Source: Bacillota bacterium
GTDB lineage: Bacteria > Bacillota > Clostridia > Lachnospirales > Lachnospiraceae
DNA length: 64,000 nt
Reading direction: 5' to 3'
Assembly: GCA_023437715.1 (NCBI GenBank)
Contig: JAEZFK010000028.1
Coordinates: forward strand, 84,033 to 148,032
Shown: in pieces, positions 33,572-42,325 of the stretch
Numbering within the stretch: position 1 is the first letter of the stretch
How the letters are laid out: every line of letters begins with the position of its first letter
Translations under genes and position numbers: made by a program
Notes under the pieces: generated by a model
Databases searched by the model: none
What the model saw: the letters and a program-made list of their open reading frames with translations, nothing else
Told to the model about the DNA's origin: nothing

Positions 33572-35725
33572 TTATGAATCCGCCCGTTTCGTTGCGATAA
33601 TCAGAATTTTTTCCTCTTTGTCAAAGCCTGTCAGCTCCGCATTTCCCAGGCCGCAGATCTGCTCTCTGTCCTGAAGGCCGGATAAGTCAATGATCCTTTT
33701 CCCGGATACCAGATAAATATTGGGCAGATTGGCGCCGCCGTCGTTAAACACGGTTAGTTCTTCCAGGAACCAGTCAGCCTTCGCCTCCCAGTCCTTTATC
33801 TTTGTCTCAGAAACGAAAGCATTGTTTTTTTGAAGGCGGATTACTCCCTCTTCATCAATCAGGCGCAGAGGGGTGGTGGACGTCTTCAGCAGTCCCAGAA
33901 ACTTCCTTTCCACCTTTTTATACTGCACCGCATACATGCGGCCGTTCTGGGCCGTTACGGATAAGTCCGACGGGTCCACAGACAGATTTTCAGCAGTCAG
34001 CTTTAAGAGCTCTTCCACTGACAGCTTTGCACTGCCCAGGGTTTTGCTTCTCATTTCCGTAGCCCCCACAGCAATTGCCCTCACAAGATTTTTCTGTGTA
34101 TCAACCTCCACATGGATCTCAATGGTTCCAGGCGCAGCGCCGCTTTGTATGGCCTTCTGCTCCGCCTCCCTGCGGATGCTTAAAATATCTTCCTGGGTAG
34201 GATTTGACACCGTCCGTTCCACCATGTCCCGTACCATGGCAAGGGCTACGCCAATGGTGGAAATAACCGCAGCATTGCCTGCAATCCGGTGCTTATGCTT
34301 CATGGTTTCCGCCAGATGGGGTACCACGCTGGCCGCCCCTCCTCCTCCGCCTACAAAAACCGTCTGCTCCTGCCGCATTTTATAATCCTTCATCAGCTGC
34401 TCCGCCACTTTCGCGTTTTTAGCCGCTGCAAAGGCCATTACCTTTTTTGCCGCCTCTTCTACGGTGCAGCCCATATTATCGGCCAAAGGCTTCCAGGCTT
34501 TCCTGGCCGCCTCCACATTTCCATAGGCGTAGTCCTCCGTCCTCACATAGCCGGCTATGTTGGCCGCACCGGCCATGGTCAGGGTGACCCGCACTCCGTT
34601 GTCGCACACAATTACCGCATATTCGGGATCAGTAGGTGTTGGTCTTACGGTCTCAAGCCTTGGACTGCTGATCAGAGCATCATCTGTATAGACTTCATAA
34701 TCCAGACCCGCGATATGGGCGCTTCTGGGCCCCATATCCACCGCTTTTCCATCTTTTATCTGGACCATGCTGCCGCCTCCGATTCCCACGGTCCTTACAT
34801 CCAGGCTGTTTAAATAGGTTTTATGACCTCCCACCTCTGCGTACTGGATCATAACCTTGCCGTCCTTAACGCAGGATATGTCGGTTGATGTGCCGCCGAC
34901 TTCAAAAAAGAGGCCGTCCGTCAGCTTTTCATACATAAGGGCTCCGGCAACACCGGCCGCAGGGCCTGAGAGAATTGTCATGATAGGCCGGTTTCTCACC
35001 TCATCCACGGTCATGACTCCGCCGTCACAGCGCATCACCATAAGCGGGCTTTTAATGCCTGCATTCTTAATGCTCTCTTCTGTCATGGTTGCCGCTTCCA
35101 GCATCTTGGGCATAATGCTGGCATTTACCACAGCGGTCCTGGTCCTTATTTTAAGGCCGTACAGCTTGGAAATCTCATTGGTGGCAGTTCCCGGAACTCC
35201 CATCTCCCTGCATATTTCCAGGGCCATGTTTTCATTGACCGGGTCATCCACGCTGAAGGCCTCTGCCGCCACAATGCTGAAAGCGCCCCGCTCCCTTAAG
35301 GAACGGATGGCGTTTTCAATATTATTTTTCAGTTTATCCGCTTCTGATGTGTCCGCATAAACATTCTGACTTACCAAAAATTTTCCGGCTGCCAGTTCAA
35401 TGCTGCCGATGTTTGTATCTGATTTGCTCTTTACTCCCTGCAATCCGCTTCCGAGAGTTACAATGCCCACCGAAGCCACATCCCCTTCCAGCAGGGCATT
35501 GGTGGCCTGAGTCGTACCGTGGGCGATAAAAACCACGTCCTCAGGGCTGATGCTGCAATCTTCCATAATCTTCTGCAGCGCCCGTACAATCCCTTCCGCC
35601 ACGCCCTGGGCAGAGTTGTGGGTAGTCGGCGTTTTTACAACGCCGATCAACTCAAAAGTTTCATTATTGATGGCAACGGCATCCGTAAAGGTGCCGCCGA
35701 CATCAATTCCGATACGTACTTTCAT
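33572..35725 (-). CDS. Hydantoinase/oxoprolinase family protein (HyuA-like)
   Basis: A 717-residue member of the ASKHA-type hydantoinase A family, which opens cyclic amides or carboxylates ketones using ATP. The N-terminal Hydant_A_N domain begins GIDVGGTFTDAVAI (phosphate-binding loop) with AHGTTQATNALLEG (near 67). The main domain carries MRCDGGVMTVDEV (near 235), SGPAAGVAGA and FFEVGGTSTDISC. No HyuB partner is present, so the complex is atypical. AGGAGAG precedes the ATG. It follows the permease gene by 25 bases. Confidence 0.9.
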   Translation of the reverse strand: MKVRIGIDVGGTFTDAVAINNETFELIGVVKTPTTHNSAQGVAEGIVRALQKIMEDCSISPEDVVFIAHGTTQATNALLEGDVASVGIVTLGSGLQGVKSKSDTNIGSIELAAGKFLVSQNVYADTSEADKLKNNIENAIRSLRERGAFSIVAAEAFSVDDPVNENMALEICREMGVPGTATNEISKLYGLKIRTRTAVVNASIMPKMLEAATMTEESIKNAGIKSPLMVMRCDGGVMTVDEVRNRPIMTILSGPAAGVAGALMYEKLTDGLFFEVGGTSTDISCVKDGKVMIQYAEVGGHKTYLNSLDVRTVGIGGGSMVQIKDGKAVDMGPRSAHIAGLDYEVYTDDALISSPRLETVRPTPTDPEYAVIVCDNGVRVTLTMAGAANIAGYVRTEDYAYGNVEAARKAWKPLADNMGCTVEEAAKKVMAFAAAKNAKVAEQLMKDYKMRQEQTVFVGGGGGAASVVPHLAETMKHKHRIAGNAAVISTIGVALAMVRDMVERTVSNPTQEDILSIRREAEQKAIQSGAAPGTIEIHVEVDTQKNLVRAIAVGATEMRSKTLGSAKLSVEELLKLTAENLSVDPSDLSVTAQNGRMYAVQYKKVERKFLGLLKTSTTPLRLIDEEGVIRLQKNNAFVSETKIKDWEAKADWFLEELTVFNDGGANLPNIYLVSGKRIIDLSGLQDREQICGLGNAELTGFDKEEKILIIATKRADS

Positions 35726-35750
35726 AGAATAAACTCTCCTGTCTGATTGC

Positions 35751-37052
35751 TTAGAAATATATAAATGCCGAAATTATAACGCCAAGCACGGAAACCGTCC
35801 AAAGGTATGGCAGCAGCTTTTTCGTTATGGTGTTCACGTCCACCTCCGCAAAGTTTGCAGTCCATACGTTCTGGGTATTGGTGGGATCTCCGCAGCCCTG
35901 TATTCTTTCTGCCGACAGGAATGCGCCCATGACTGCCAGCGGATTCAGCGTACCAAGGCCGATGACCAGGGCGGCAATTCCGGAGCCCAGTCCAAATAAG
36001 TTCATGGGACCTCTGTATAAAGATAATGGAGCCAGAATACAGAAAAATATGATATACCCGATTCTTGTGGAAGGCACTACCGCAAGCAGGAACGGATTCA
36101 GCACTTCTTTTACCATGGCATGAGTCACAGCAAGATATAAGATACCGATACCGACCATTAAAATGATTGCAGGAGCTCCATCCGAAATTCCGTCATAGCA
36201 GGTTTTTACGAGAAGATTCATAGCCTTTGAAAAGCTCCTGGAGGTAAACACCAGGATCCATAATATACCTGCCAAAAAGGAAGGAACCACAGGCACTTTA
36301 AAGAAAGCGACCAGGATAATGGGGATAAGAGGCGTTACCATTGCAAGACCTCCGGCCATGCCTCTGAGCTGTCTGGTCTGGGCCTGATCGGAGACAGGAG
36401 CCGAAAAAGCGAACTTGACTCCGTTTTTCTTAAACTCAACAAAGATCAGAACGATGGTGGCAGCCAGAGTCAATACCAGCATATAGATCTCAAATCCTTT
36501 TATCTGGGCAATATCCAGACCGAATATACTGGAAAAGGAAGTCCAGTTGGCAATATTAAAGCTGAGTCCTGTGGCAAATGCCATCAAAAATATACATGTG
36601 GCGCTGACTGCAGGCACACCTACGGAAATCAGAATAGGCAGCACAATGGTTCCCACCATGATGACGGAGCCAAGACCGCTTAAGGTCGTAAATAAGAGCG
36701 CCACTGCCGTTACCATAATCAGCGTTACAACAAGAGGCCTGTCGCCTCCCAGCTCCGCACTTTTTTTAATAATGTTCTCAGTTACCCCTGTCTTGTTCAT
36801 CAGCTGGCCCAGCCATGCGCCAAAGATGACGGCCATGATGGCTGACCCCATTCGTACTGTACCGGCCTCTAAAACAGCGGAAAGCCAGCCAATCTGAGCT
36901 CCATCTGCATTTACTCCTACAGCAGGCACTCCTGCAATTATGCAGATGACAACGGCCAGAAGCGGCAGTGCCAGAAGAGTCGGCAGTTTTTTTGCCATCA
37001 TGAATGCTGCAATAATAAGAAAAGCAATGATGATTAACGTTCCCTGTAACAT
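35751..37052 (-). CDS. Ion-transporter-superfamily permease (GntP/citrate-transporter-like)
   Basis: A 433-residue membrane protein with about 12 hydrophobic segments and two inverted-repeat halves, resembling the GntP and CitM-type transporters of the ion transporter superfamily. It likely carries a carboxylate or sugar acid into the cell by cation symport. GGAGG precedes the ATG. It sits between the TIM-barrel and HyuA-like genes, so it is the probable importer for the operon's unknown substrate. Confidence 0.8.
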   Translation of the reverse strand: MLQGTLIIIAFLIIAAFMMAKKLPTLLALPLLAVVICIIAGVPAVGVNADGAQIGWLSAVLEAGTVRMGSAIMAVIFGAWLGQLMNKTGVTENIIKKSAELGGDRPLVVTLIMVTAVALLFTTLSGLGSVIMVGTIVLPILISVGVPAVSATCIFLMAFATGLSFNIANWTSFSSIFGLDIAQIKGFEIYMLVLTLAATIVLIFVEFKKNGVKFAFSAPVSDQAQTRQLRGMAGGLAMVTPLIPIILVAFFKVPVVPSFLAGILWILVFTSRSFSKAMNLLVKTCYDGISDGAPAIILMVGIGILYLAVTHAMVKEVLNPFLLAVVPSTRIGYIIFFCILAPLSLYRGPMNLFGLGSGIAALVIGLGTLNPLAVMGAFLSAERIQGCGDPTNTQNVWTANFAEVDVNTITKKLLPYLWTVSVLGVIISAFIYF

Positions 37053-37085
37053 ATAATTTTTTCCTCCATATTCCCCAAATGGTGT

Positions 37086-37781
37086 TTATAATTGATCTGC
37101 CGCATTTCTAAACTCTGCGGTTACGGCTTTTACCTGATCCGCCGTCGGTTCTTTTCCCATAACAACTGCCCCGATCATGACGGCCTTACAACCGGCTTCA
37201 TAAAGATGTCTGACTTCCTCCGGACGGATTTTCTTCTGGGTGGGAATCAGCGTTGGCTTCCCTGCCTTTGCAGATATATCCGTATAACGAAGGATATCGC
37301 CGTAATTTAAGGGAGTTCCGTAAAGCTCTCCCGGCTGGATGCTGCATTCCAGAACATCAATGCCGGATAACCGGACTCCGTCCAGCGTATTTTGATTATA
37401 TGTACAGTCAATGGCCGCCATTTTGGTCAATACCCTGCTTTCCATCATATAGCACGGCAGATGCTGTATGTAAGAGGAAAAGAAACCAAGCCCCATTTCC
37501 TCAACCTCCAGCCTTTCTTCATTAGTAATAAAGGCCTCTTCACCTCCCGGAACCAGCCCGACGGGCACCTCTTTGCAGAGTTCAATCAAATCTTTTAAGA
37601 ACCGGCGGTTCTCTTCATAGGTCCCAAAGGTATGACCGCTGGCCCGGTGCCATACATTTGCATGGACCTTAATTGCCTGTGCCCCTCCTTCCAGCGCAGC
37701 TCTGGCCAGCTCCAGATTGTTTTCCGGAAGGCTTACAACCAGAGTGAACTTATTCTCATTTACCATTGTTTTAAATCCCAT
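37086..37781 (-). CDS. TIM-barrel protein (DUF7916-like)
   Basis: A 231-residue protein with a beta/alpha-barrel pattern (FTLVVSLPENNLELARAALE, GAQAIKVHANVWH, DVLECSIQPGELYG, GCKAVMIGAVVMGKEP). The GxxAVMIGAV ending resembles phosphate-binding loops of ThiE/KDPG-aldolase-type barrels. The reaction is unknown; an aldolase or epimerase would fit the operon. AAAGGAG precedes the ATG at 37781, and upstream in-frame residues overlap no motif. Confidence 0.65.
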   Translation of the reverse strand: MGFKTMVNENKFTLVVSLPENNLELARAALEGGAQAIKVHANVWHRASGHTFGTYEENRRFLKDLIELCKEVPVGLVPGGEEAFITNEERLEVEEMGLGFFSSYIQHLPCYMMESRVLTKMAAIDCTYNQNTLDGVRLSGIDVLECSIQPGELYGTPLNYGDILRYTDISAKAGKPTLIPTQKKIRPEEVRHLYEAGCKAVMIGAVVMGKEPTADQVKAVTAEFRNAADQL

Positions 37782-37821
37782 GACATTCTCCTTTCTCACT
37801 GGCAGCCGACGGTTGGCCATC

Positions 37822-38814
37822 CTACGGCTGCATTTCATAAATCACTTTTTTCAGCACTCGTTTGCCTAAATCTGTTTCCATATGGTTAATCACGGGCTTT
37901 ATGGCCCTGACTTCAACAGCATTTTTTAATAAATGTTTTTTCTTGAGCTGACTGCTTACGCGTTCCGCAAGGTCATCCCCTTCTGTCAGCCTGCCTGATA
38001 AATAAACGCTTTCAATGGGAAACAGCATACAGATCATCTGCAGTATGATGACAATCCCGTCTGTCAGCCTTTCACCGGAAATCTTCTTATCCTCTGTTTC
38101 CACAAACGGGGTCATATCCGCCTTTTTTCCTGATGTCATATCAAGAAGCGTTCCATTGGCCGTTATTGAAACAAAAATCTTTTTTCCGATCTCAATATGG
38201 GCGCTGTTGGCGCTTTCTTCTTTTTCCAGTATCTGCCGGAAAGAATAAACCTGGGAGTATTCCTCTATGACCGGCACCTTAAACTGGGTCTTAACCGCTT
38301 CACAGAAAGATATGTTAGCGGAGGACAATGATGTTGAATACATGACATTAAAATCACTGGGATTCATATCCTCCTGAAAAAGCAGGCCGATTCCCGCCAG
38401 CTGGCCGTTGCAGAGATTTCCTGCATCTTCTTTCAGATAATGAATGACTTTTTCCAACAGCTCATTGCCTGTAATATAATAATCTGATATGAGAACACTG
38501 TCGCTTTTTTTCAGCGAAAGATCCATAAAATGCAGCATGGCTCTCCGCCAGCCGATTTCCAGAACCGCAATATACCCTTTATTTTTGTTGATTGACAATT
38601 CGGTCCGCTTTCTTCCTCCTGTGGAGGCGGCAACACCGCTCTCTTCGATCCAGCCCTTTTCTATTAATTCTGAGGTCAGAGAGGATACCGTACTGGGTGA
38701 AAGCCCTATAATTTCAGATAATTCAATGCGAGAAACAGATTCCTTCTCCAGTATCACACTCATAATCAACCGCAAATTTTCCCGTTTTACATCCTGCAAG
38801 CCGCTCTTTTTCAT
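37822..38814 (-). CDS. ROK-family transcriptional regulator with degenerate kinase domain
   Basis: A 330-residue regulator. The N-terminal winged helix spans residues 10-60 (SRIELSEIIGLSPSTVSSLT, then a GGRKRTEL wing). The ROK domain that follows lacks the usual DxGxT phosphate loop (AVLEIGWRRAML) and the CxCGxxGC zinc motif, so it should not phosphorylate sugars. Start at the ATG 38814, with AAGGTG upstream. It is first in the minus-strand operon and probably controls it. Divergent from the GGDEF gene. Confidence 0.8.
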   Translation of the reverse strand: MKKSGLQDVKRENLRLIMSVILEKESVSRIELSEIIGLSPSTVSSLTSELIEKGWIEESGVAASTGGRKRTELSINKNKGYIAVLEIGWRRAMLHFMDLSLKKSDSVLISDYYITGNELLEKVIHYLKEDAGNLCNGQLAGIGLLFQEDMNPSDFNVMYSTSLSSANISFCEAVKTQFKVPVIEEYSQVYSFRQILEKEESANSAHIEIGKKIFVSITANGTLLDMTSGKKADMTPFVETEDKKISGERLTDGIVIILQMICMLFPIESVYLSGRLTEGDDLAERVSSQLKKKHLLKNAVEVRAIKPVINHMETDLGKRVLKKVIYEMQP

Positions 38815-39083
38815 GTTTATACAGCACCTTCTTTCTTTTTTCGGAGCCCGAAATAAGTATGTAATAAAAATATCCCATTTGAACAAAATTGTCAACCTTT
38901 TATTTTTCAGCTTCTATATTTTAGGCAAAGTGTACAGATTTAATTTCTCAATTTGTCAAAATTCCCCATTTTTCGAATGTTTGCCATATTTATTTCTTTT
39001 TATGTATTTTTTGACAGCTTGGCTCATATATTCTTAATAAAGCCTATTTCTATTTTCAAAAGCATTGGGGGAGAAATTGAACA

Positions 39084-40730
39084 ATGAATGAAGAAAACTT
39101 TTTGGACCGCATTCCATGCGGCATATTAAAGCTTAAAATTGACAAAAATTTCACCATCCTTTACTCCAATCAGACTGCAAAAACATTGTTTCAATTACCT
39201 TCCTCGCTTAAAGATATGGCCTGTGAATCGGAATTTCAGGAGCTTTCGGAGAAAATCCACAGGCACCTGGAGGAACAGGCAGGCTGCTTTGAACTGGAGT
39301 TCCGGGCAAAGAATCCGGAAAAATATGCCTGGTACTACATTCAGCTGAACCCGGTTCCGGAAGAAGAGATACTGTGCTGTGCTGTGACCGACATCACGGC
39401 CAGGAAGAAATGTCAGGAAGACTTACGGGTCCGGGAGGAAGAATACCGGCTGGCCTGCCAGCATTCCGGCTGCCTCGTAAGCATCTATGACATCCCTTCC
39501 AGAACCCTCTTCCCTTCCCCCGAATTTTCCAGAAACTTTCCCTTTCCCCATGCCCTTCCTCTTTCTCCTGAATTCCTTGTTGAAAACGGCATCATTCACA
39601 AGGAAAGCATCACCGACTTCCTGGACTTTTATAAATCCATGGAACAGGGAGAACCGGAAAAGAAATGTATTCTTCATCTAAAGACAGGTCCCGGAAAATA
39701 CCATTGGTTTTCCACCCACTACTCTCTGGTATACACCGAAAACCAGGCTCCCTTAAGGGGAATCATCTCCTATCAGGACATTACAGACCAGTACGAAAAG
39801 GAGCTTGCCTATCAAAGATGGATGGTTTACATGAGGGAACAGAAAACAGACTGCGTCGGGTATTATGAATACAATTTAAAATATGACCTGTACAATGAAA
39901 TTATAGGAGAAACGATACATACCATACCGGAATACTCCTCCGGCACCTTTTCCGACACCATCAGCTACATCGCAGAGCATTACATCTTTGAAGAAGACAG
40001 GGAAATGTATTTAAAGTTCTTCAATAAGAACCAGCTGCTCTACCACTACTACCACGGGAACCGTTCCCTGAAGCTGGAGCACCGGCGCTTAAGGCCGGAC
40101 GGCAGCGTTTACTGGGCCCTGGGAATGGTTCAGATCGTCTGTGATCCCTATACCGATACCATTAAGGCTTTCATCCTTATTAAGGATATTGACGAGTCCA
40201 AGCGGAATGCCCTGACTCTTCAGGAGCTTTCCAAGCAGGATTCCTTAACCGGGCTGTTAAACAGGGCCGCTGCCATACGCGCCATACACCATGCCCTAAA
40301 AAACAGCCAGGACCACCATATTCTCATCATGCTGGACATTGACCGCTTTAAGCAGCTCAACGACAATTTCGGTCATCAGTTTGGAGACAAGGCGCTCCGC
40401 AGGGCTGCCTTACGGCTGAAATCCGCATTAAGGCGGGATGATATCTTCGGCCGCCTGGGAGGCGATGAATTCATCATACTGCTAAAGGATGTATCCTACA
40501 GCATGGACCTTTATTCAAGGCTTGAAAACCTGTGCAGCCTGATCGGAAGCGCCCTGGAGCCGGAAGCCCATATCTCCGCCAGCCTGGGAACAGCCGCTTA
40601 CCCGGAAGACGGGACCATCTTTGAAGAGCTGTATGAAAAGGCCGACATTGCCCTTTACCATGCAAAAAGGCACGGACGCAACCAATATGTGGTTTATGAA
40701 CCGGGAATGAGCATGTCGGGGCCGGAATAG
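39084..40730 (+). CDS. PAS-GGDEF diguanylate cyclase
   Basis: A 548-residue cytoplasmic signalling protein without transmembrane segments. PAS-like domains lie about 8-115 (DRIPCGILKLKI), 125-255 and 260-370; their sequences end in typical PAC segments (GIISYQDITDQYEKE and AFILIKDIDESKRN). The GGDEF domain is about 385-540 with RLGGDEFIILL. The inhibitory RxxD site is present five residues before GGDEF (RRDDIFGRLGGDEF), so it makes c-di-GMP under product inhibition. GGGGGAG lies upstream. It is divergent from the ROK gene. What the PAS domains sense is unknown. Confidence 0.9.
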   Translation: MNEENFLDRIPCGILKLKIDKNFTILYSNQTAKTLFQLPSSLKDMACESEFQELSEKIHRHLEEQAGCFELEFRAKNPEKYAWYYIQLNPVPEEEILCCAVTDITARKKCQEDLRVREEEYRLACQHSGCLVSIYDIPSRTLFPSPEFSRNFPFPHALPLSPEFLVENGIIHKESITDFLDFYKSMEQGEPEKKCILHLKTGPGKYHWFSTHYSLVYTENQAPLRGIISYQDITDQYEKELAYQRWMVYMREQKTDCVGYYEYNLKYDLYNEIIGETIHTIPEYSSGTFSDTISYIAEHYIFEEDREMYLKFFNKNQLLYHYYHGNRSLKLEHRRLRPDGSVYWALGMVQIVCDPYTDTIKAFILIKDIDESKRNALTLQELSKQDSLTGLLNRAAAIRAIHHALKNSQDHHILIMLDIDRFKQLNDNFGHQFGDKALRRAALRLKSALRRDDIFGRLGGDEFIILLKDVSYSMDLYSRLENLCSLIGSALEPEAHISASLGTAAYPEDGTIFEELYEKADIALYHAKRHGRNQYVVYEPGMSMSGPE

Positions 40731-40777
40731 GCAGGGGAATAACAGGAGAATGAAAAAGAAATAAAGAAATGAAATTC

Positions 40778-40887
40778 AGTAAGGGTGTCGCAAAATGCAA
40801 AATTTCAACAAGGTGTGGCTCCCGGCCCTTTGGCCGACACCAATATCTTGTACGAAAAATTCATTTTGCGGCACCCTCATGCTTACT
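40778..40887. repeat. Palindromic intergenic element at the border of the A+T-rich module
   Basis: About 110 bases. The ends (AGTAAG-GGTGTCGCAAAATG and CATTTTGCGGCACCC-TCATGCTTACT) form an imperfect inverted repeat. A second hairpin, GGTGTGGC...GCCGACACC, lies within. It separates the GGDEF gene from lysE and could be a MITE-like element or a long double terminator. Confidence 0.6.
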
Positions 40888-40889
40888 TT

Positions 40890-41504
40890 CTATAATGGAC
40901 TTAACGCAAGCTGGACTGCAAAAACAGCGAAAATAATTCCAAAGAATTTCTGTAGCAAATTCATTCTTTTCGGAGAGTTGATTATTAACTTCTTTGCAGT
41001 TCCCCCCAATATTCCATAACCAATAAAAACCATAAGGGTGAGAAGCATAAAGGTAAGTCCATATGTCAAGCTCTCAATAACATAATTCTTTTCTTTTGAA
41101 TTTACGTACTGCGGTAAAAATGAAAAGAAGAACAATGTCAACTTTGGATTTAAAAGATTTATCAGTATGCCTCGACAAACTACGGAAACAGGATTATCTT
41201 CCATTTTTGTATTTTCCAGCTTCAGTTTTGTTTTGGAGAGCATCATACCTGCACCAAGGTACAGTAAATATAATGCACCAAGTAATTTCATCATTGTAAA
41301 TGCTTCACCGCTCATTTTTACGAGTAATGAGGAGAGAGCAATACTTATACACAGATGTGGAATGATTCCTGCTGTACAGCCAAACGCAGCAAGCATACTT
41401 GCCTTTTTACCTTTAGTAATTCCAACAGAAATTGTATATATTACTCCTGTACCAGGGATTAAAATGATAATAAATGATGTGATAAAAAAAGTATATGTGT
41501 TCAT
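40890..41504 (-). CDS. LysE family amino-acid exporter
   Basis: A 204-residue membrane protein with six hydrophobic helices. The family opening FIIILIPGTGVIYTISVGITKGKKAS (near 10-36) and NLLNPKLTLFFFSFLPQYV (near 117) are diagnostic of LysE/RhtB exporters. The gene overlaps the B3/4-domain gene by 4 bases. Codons are visibly A+T-richer than in the neighbouring GGDEF gene. It probably exports an amino acid or analogue under control of the divergent MocR regulator. Confidence 0.88.
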   Translation of the reverse strand: MNTYTFFITSFIIILIPGTGVIYTISVGITKGKKASMLAAFGCTAGIIPHLCISIALSSLLVKMSGEAFTMMKLLGALYLLYLGAGMMLSKTKLKLENTKMEDNPVSVVCRGILINLLNPKLTLFFFSFLPQYVNSKEKNYVIESLTYGLTFMLLTLMVFIGYGILGGTAKKLIINSPKRMNLLQKFFGIIFAVFAVQLALSPL

Positions 41505-42205
41505 TGATTTTCACCGCCTTGAATAGCTGACGTACCTACGATTCTCATATCTACAGGAACTGTATCAGGTGCAAACATACGGACATATCCCAACAGAGTT
41601 TCAAGACCTCGTTCTATATGGCGTTTGTCTAATCCGGGAACGCCATCAATTAAGAAAAGTACATCGGTTGTCTCTTTCGTTATGCGTGTAGTATCATCCT
41701 GACCATAAATAATACTTAATATATAATTCTTCTGATCTCTAAGACAAATATCCTTTGGTTTTAATACAATACTGCGATTTCCTACACCTGAATAAGTTTC
41801 ACCCCCCTTTGACACCTGTATTGTGAGAGGAAGATGACATTTTTTTAGATCATGACCTGCAATGAGCAAGGATGTTTTCAACTCTGTCATAAACAAGGCC
41901 TGGACCAATGGGATTGTATCTGGAAAATCTTTTCCATTCAGGACAGATTCAAGCTGGGGCAGCACATGATATGTTTTTTTGAATTTTTTGTAATAGCAGA
42001 CATAATGCTTTACCACTTCATCCGTTTCGCAAAAGATCTTTCTCTCATAATTTAAATGAAAATTGCGAATCTTCTTCAACTCATCATAAGTAAATCTGCG
42101 AAATGTCTCTTTCCCGCCAGACTGCTCGCAAAAGTTTTGTAAAACAAGTATTCCGAAAAATGTATTTTGATACTGGTCATTCATATTGGGATGTATTTCA
42201 ATCAT
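41501..42205 (-). CDS. B3/4 domain protein (PheT-like fold)
   Basis: A 234-residue protein with the B3/B4 domain found in the phenylalanyl-tRNA synthetase beta chain (FPDTIPLVQALFMTELKTSL, GHDLKKCHLPLTIQVSKGGE, and CLRDQKNYILSIIYGQDDTT). Free-standing members have no tRNA synthetase core and may act on mischarged tRNA or amino acids. The pairing with a LysE exporter and a MocR regulator recurs in Clostridia and fits amino-acid stress. AGGAGG precedes the ATG. Confidence 0.78.
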   Translation of the reverse strand: MIEIHPNMNDQYQNTFFGILVLQNFCEQSGGKETFRRFTYDELKKIRNFHLNYERKIFCETDEVVKHYVCYYKKFKKTYHVLPQLESVLNGKDFPDTIPLVQALFMTELKTSLLIAGHDLKKCHLPLTIQVSKGGETYSGVGNRSIVLKPKDICLRDQKNYILSIIYGQDDTTRITKETTDVLFLIDGVPGLDKRHIERGLETLLGYVRMFAPDTVPVDMRIVGTSAIQGGENQ

Positions 42206-42325
42206 TTTGTCCTCCTGATTTTACTTTAGTTTCACTCTGTAGTATAATTTATCAGAAATAATCAGTCCTGATAAGTTCCACATTTTATATATTTTTATAG
42301 AACCACTTAATGGAGGAAAGCACAC

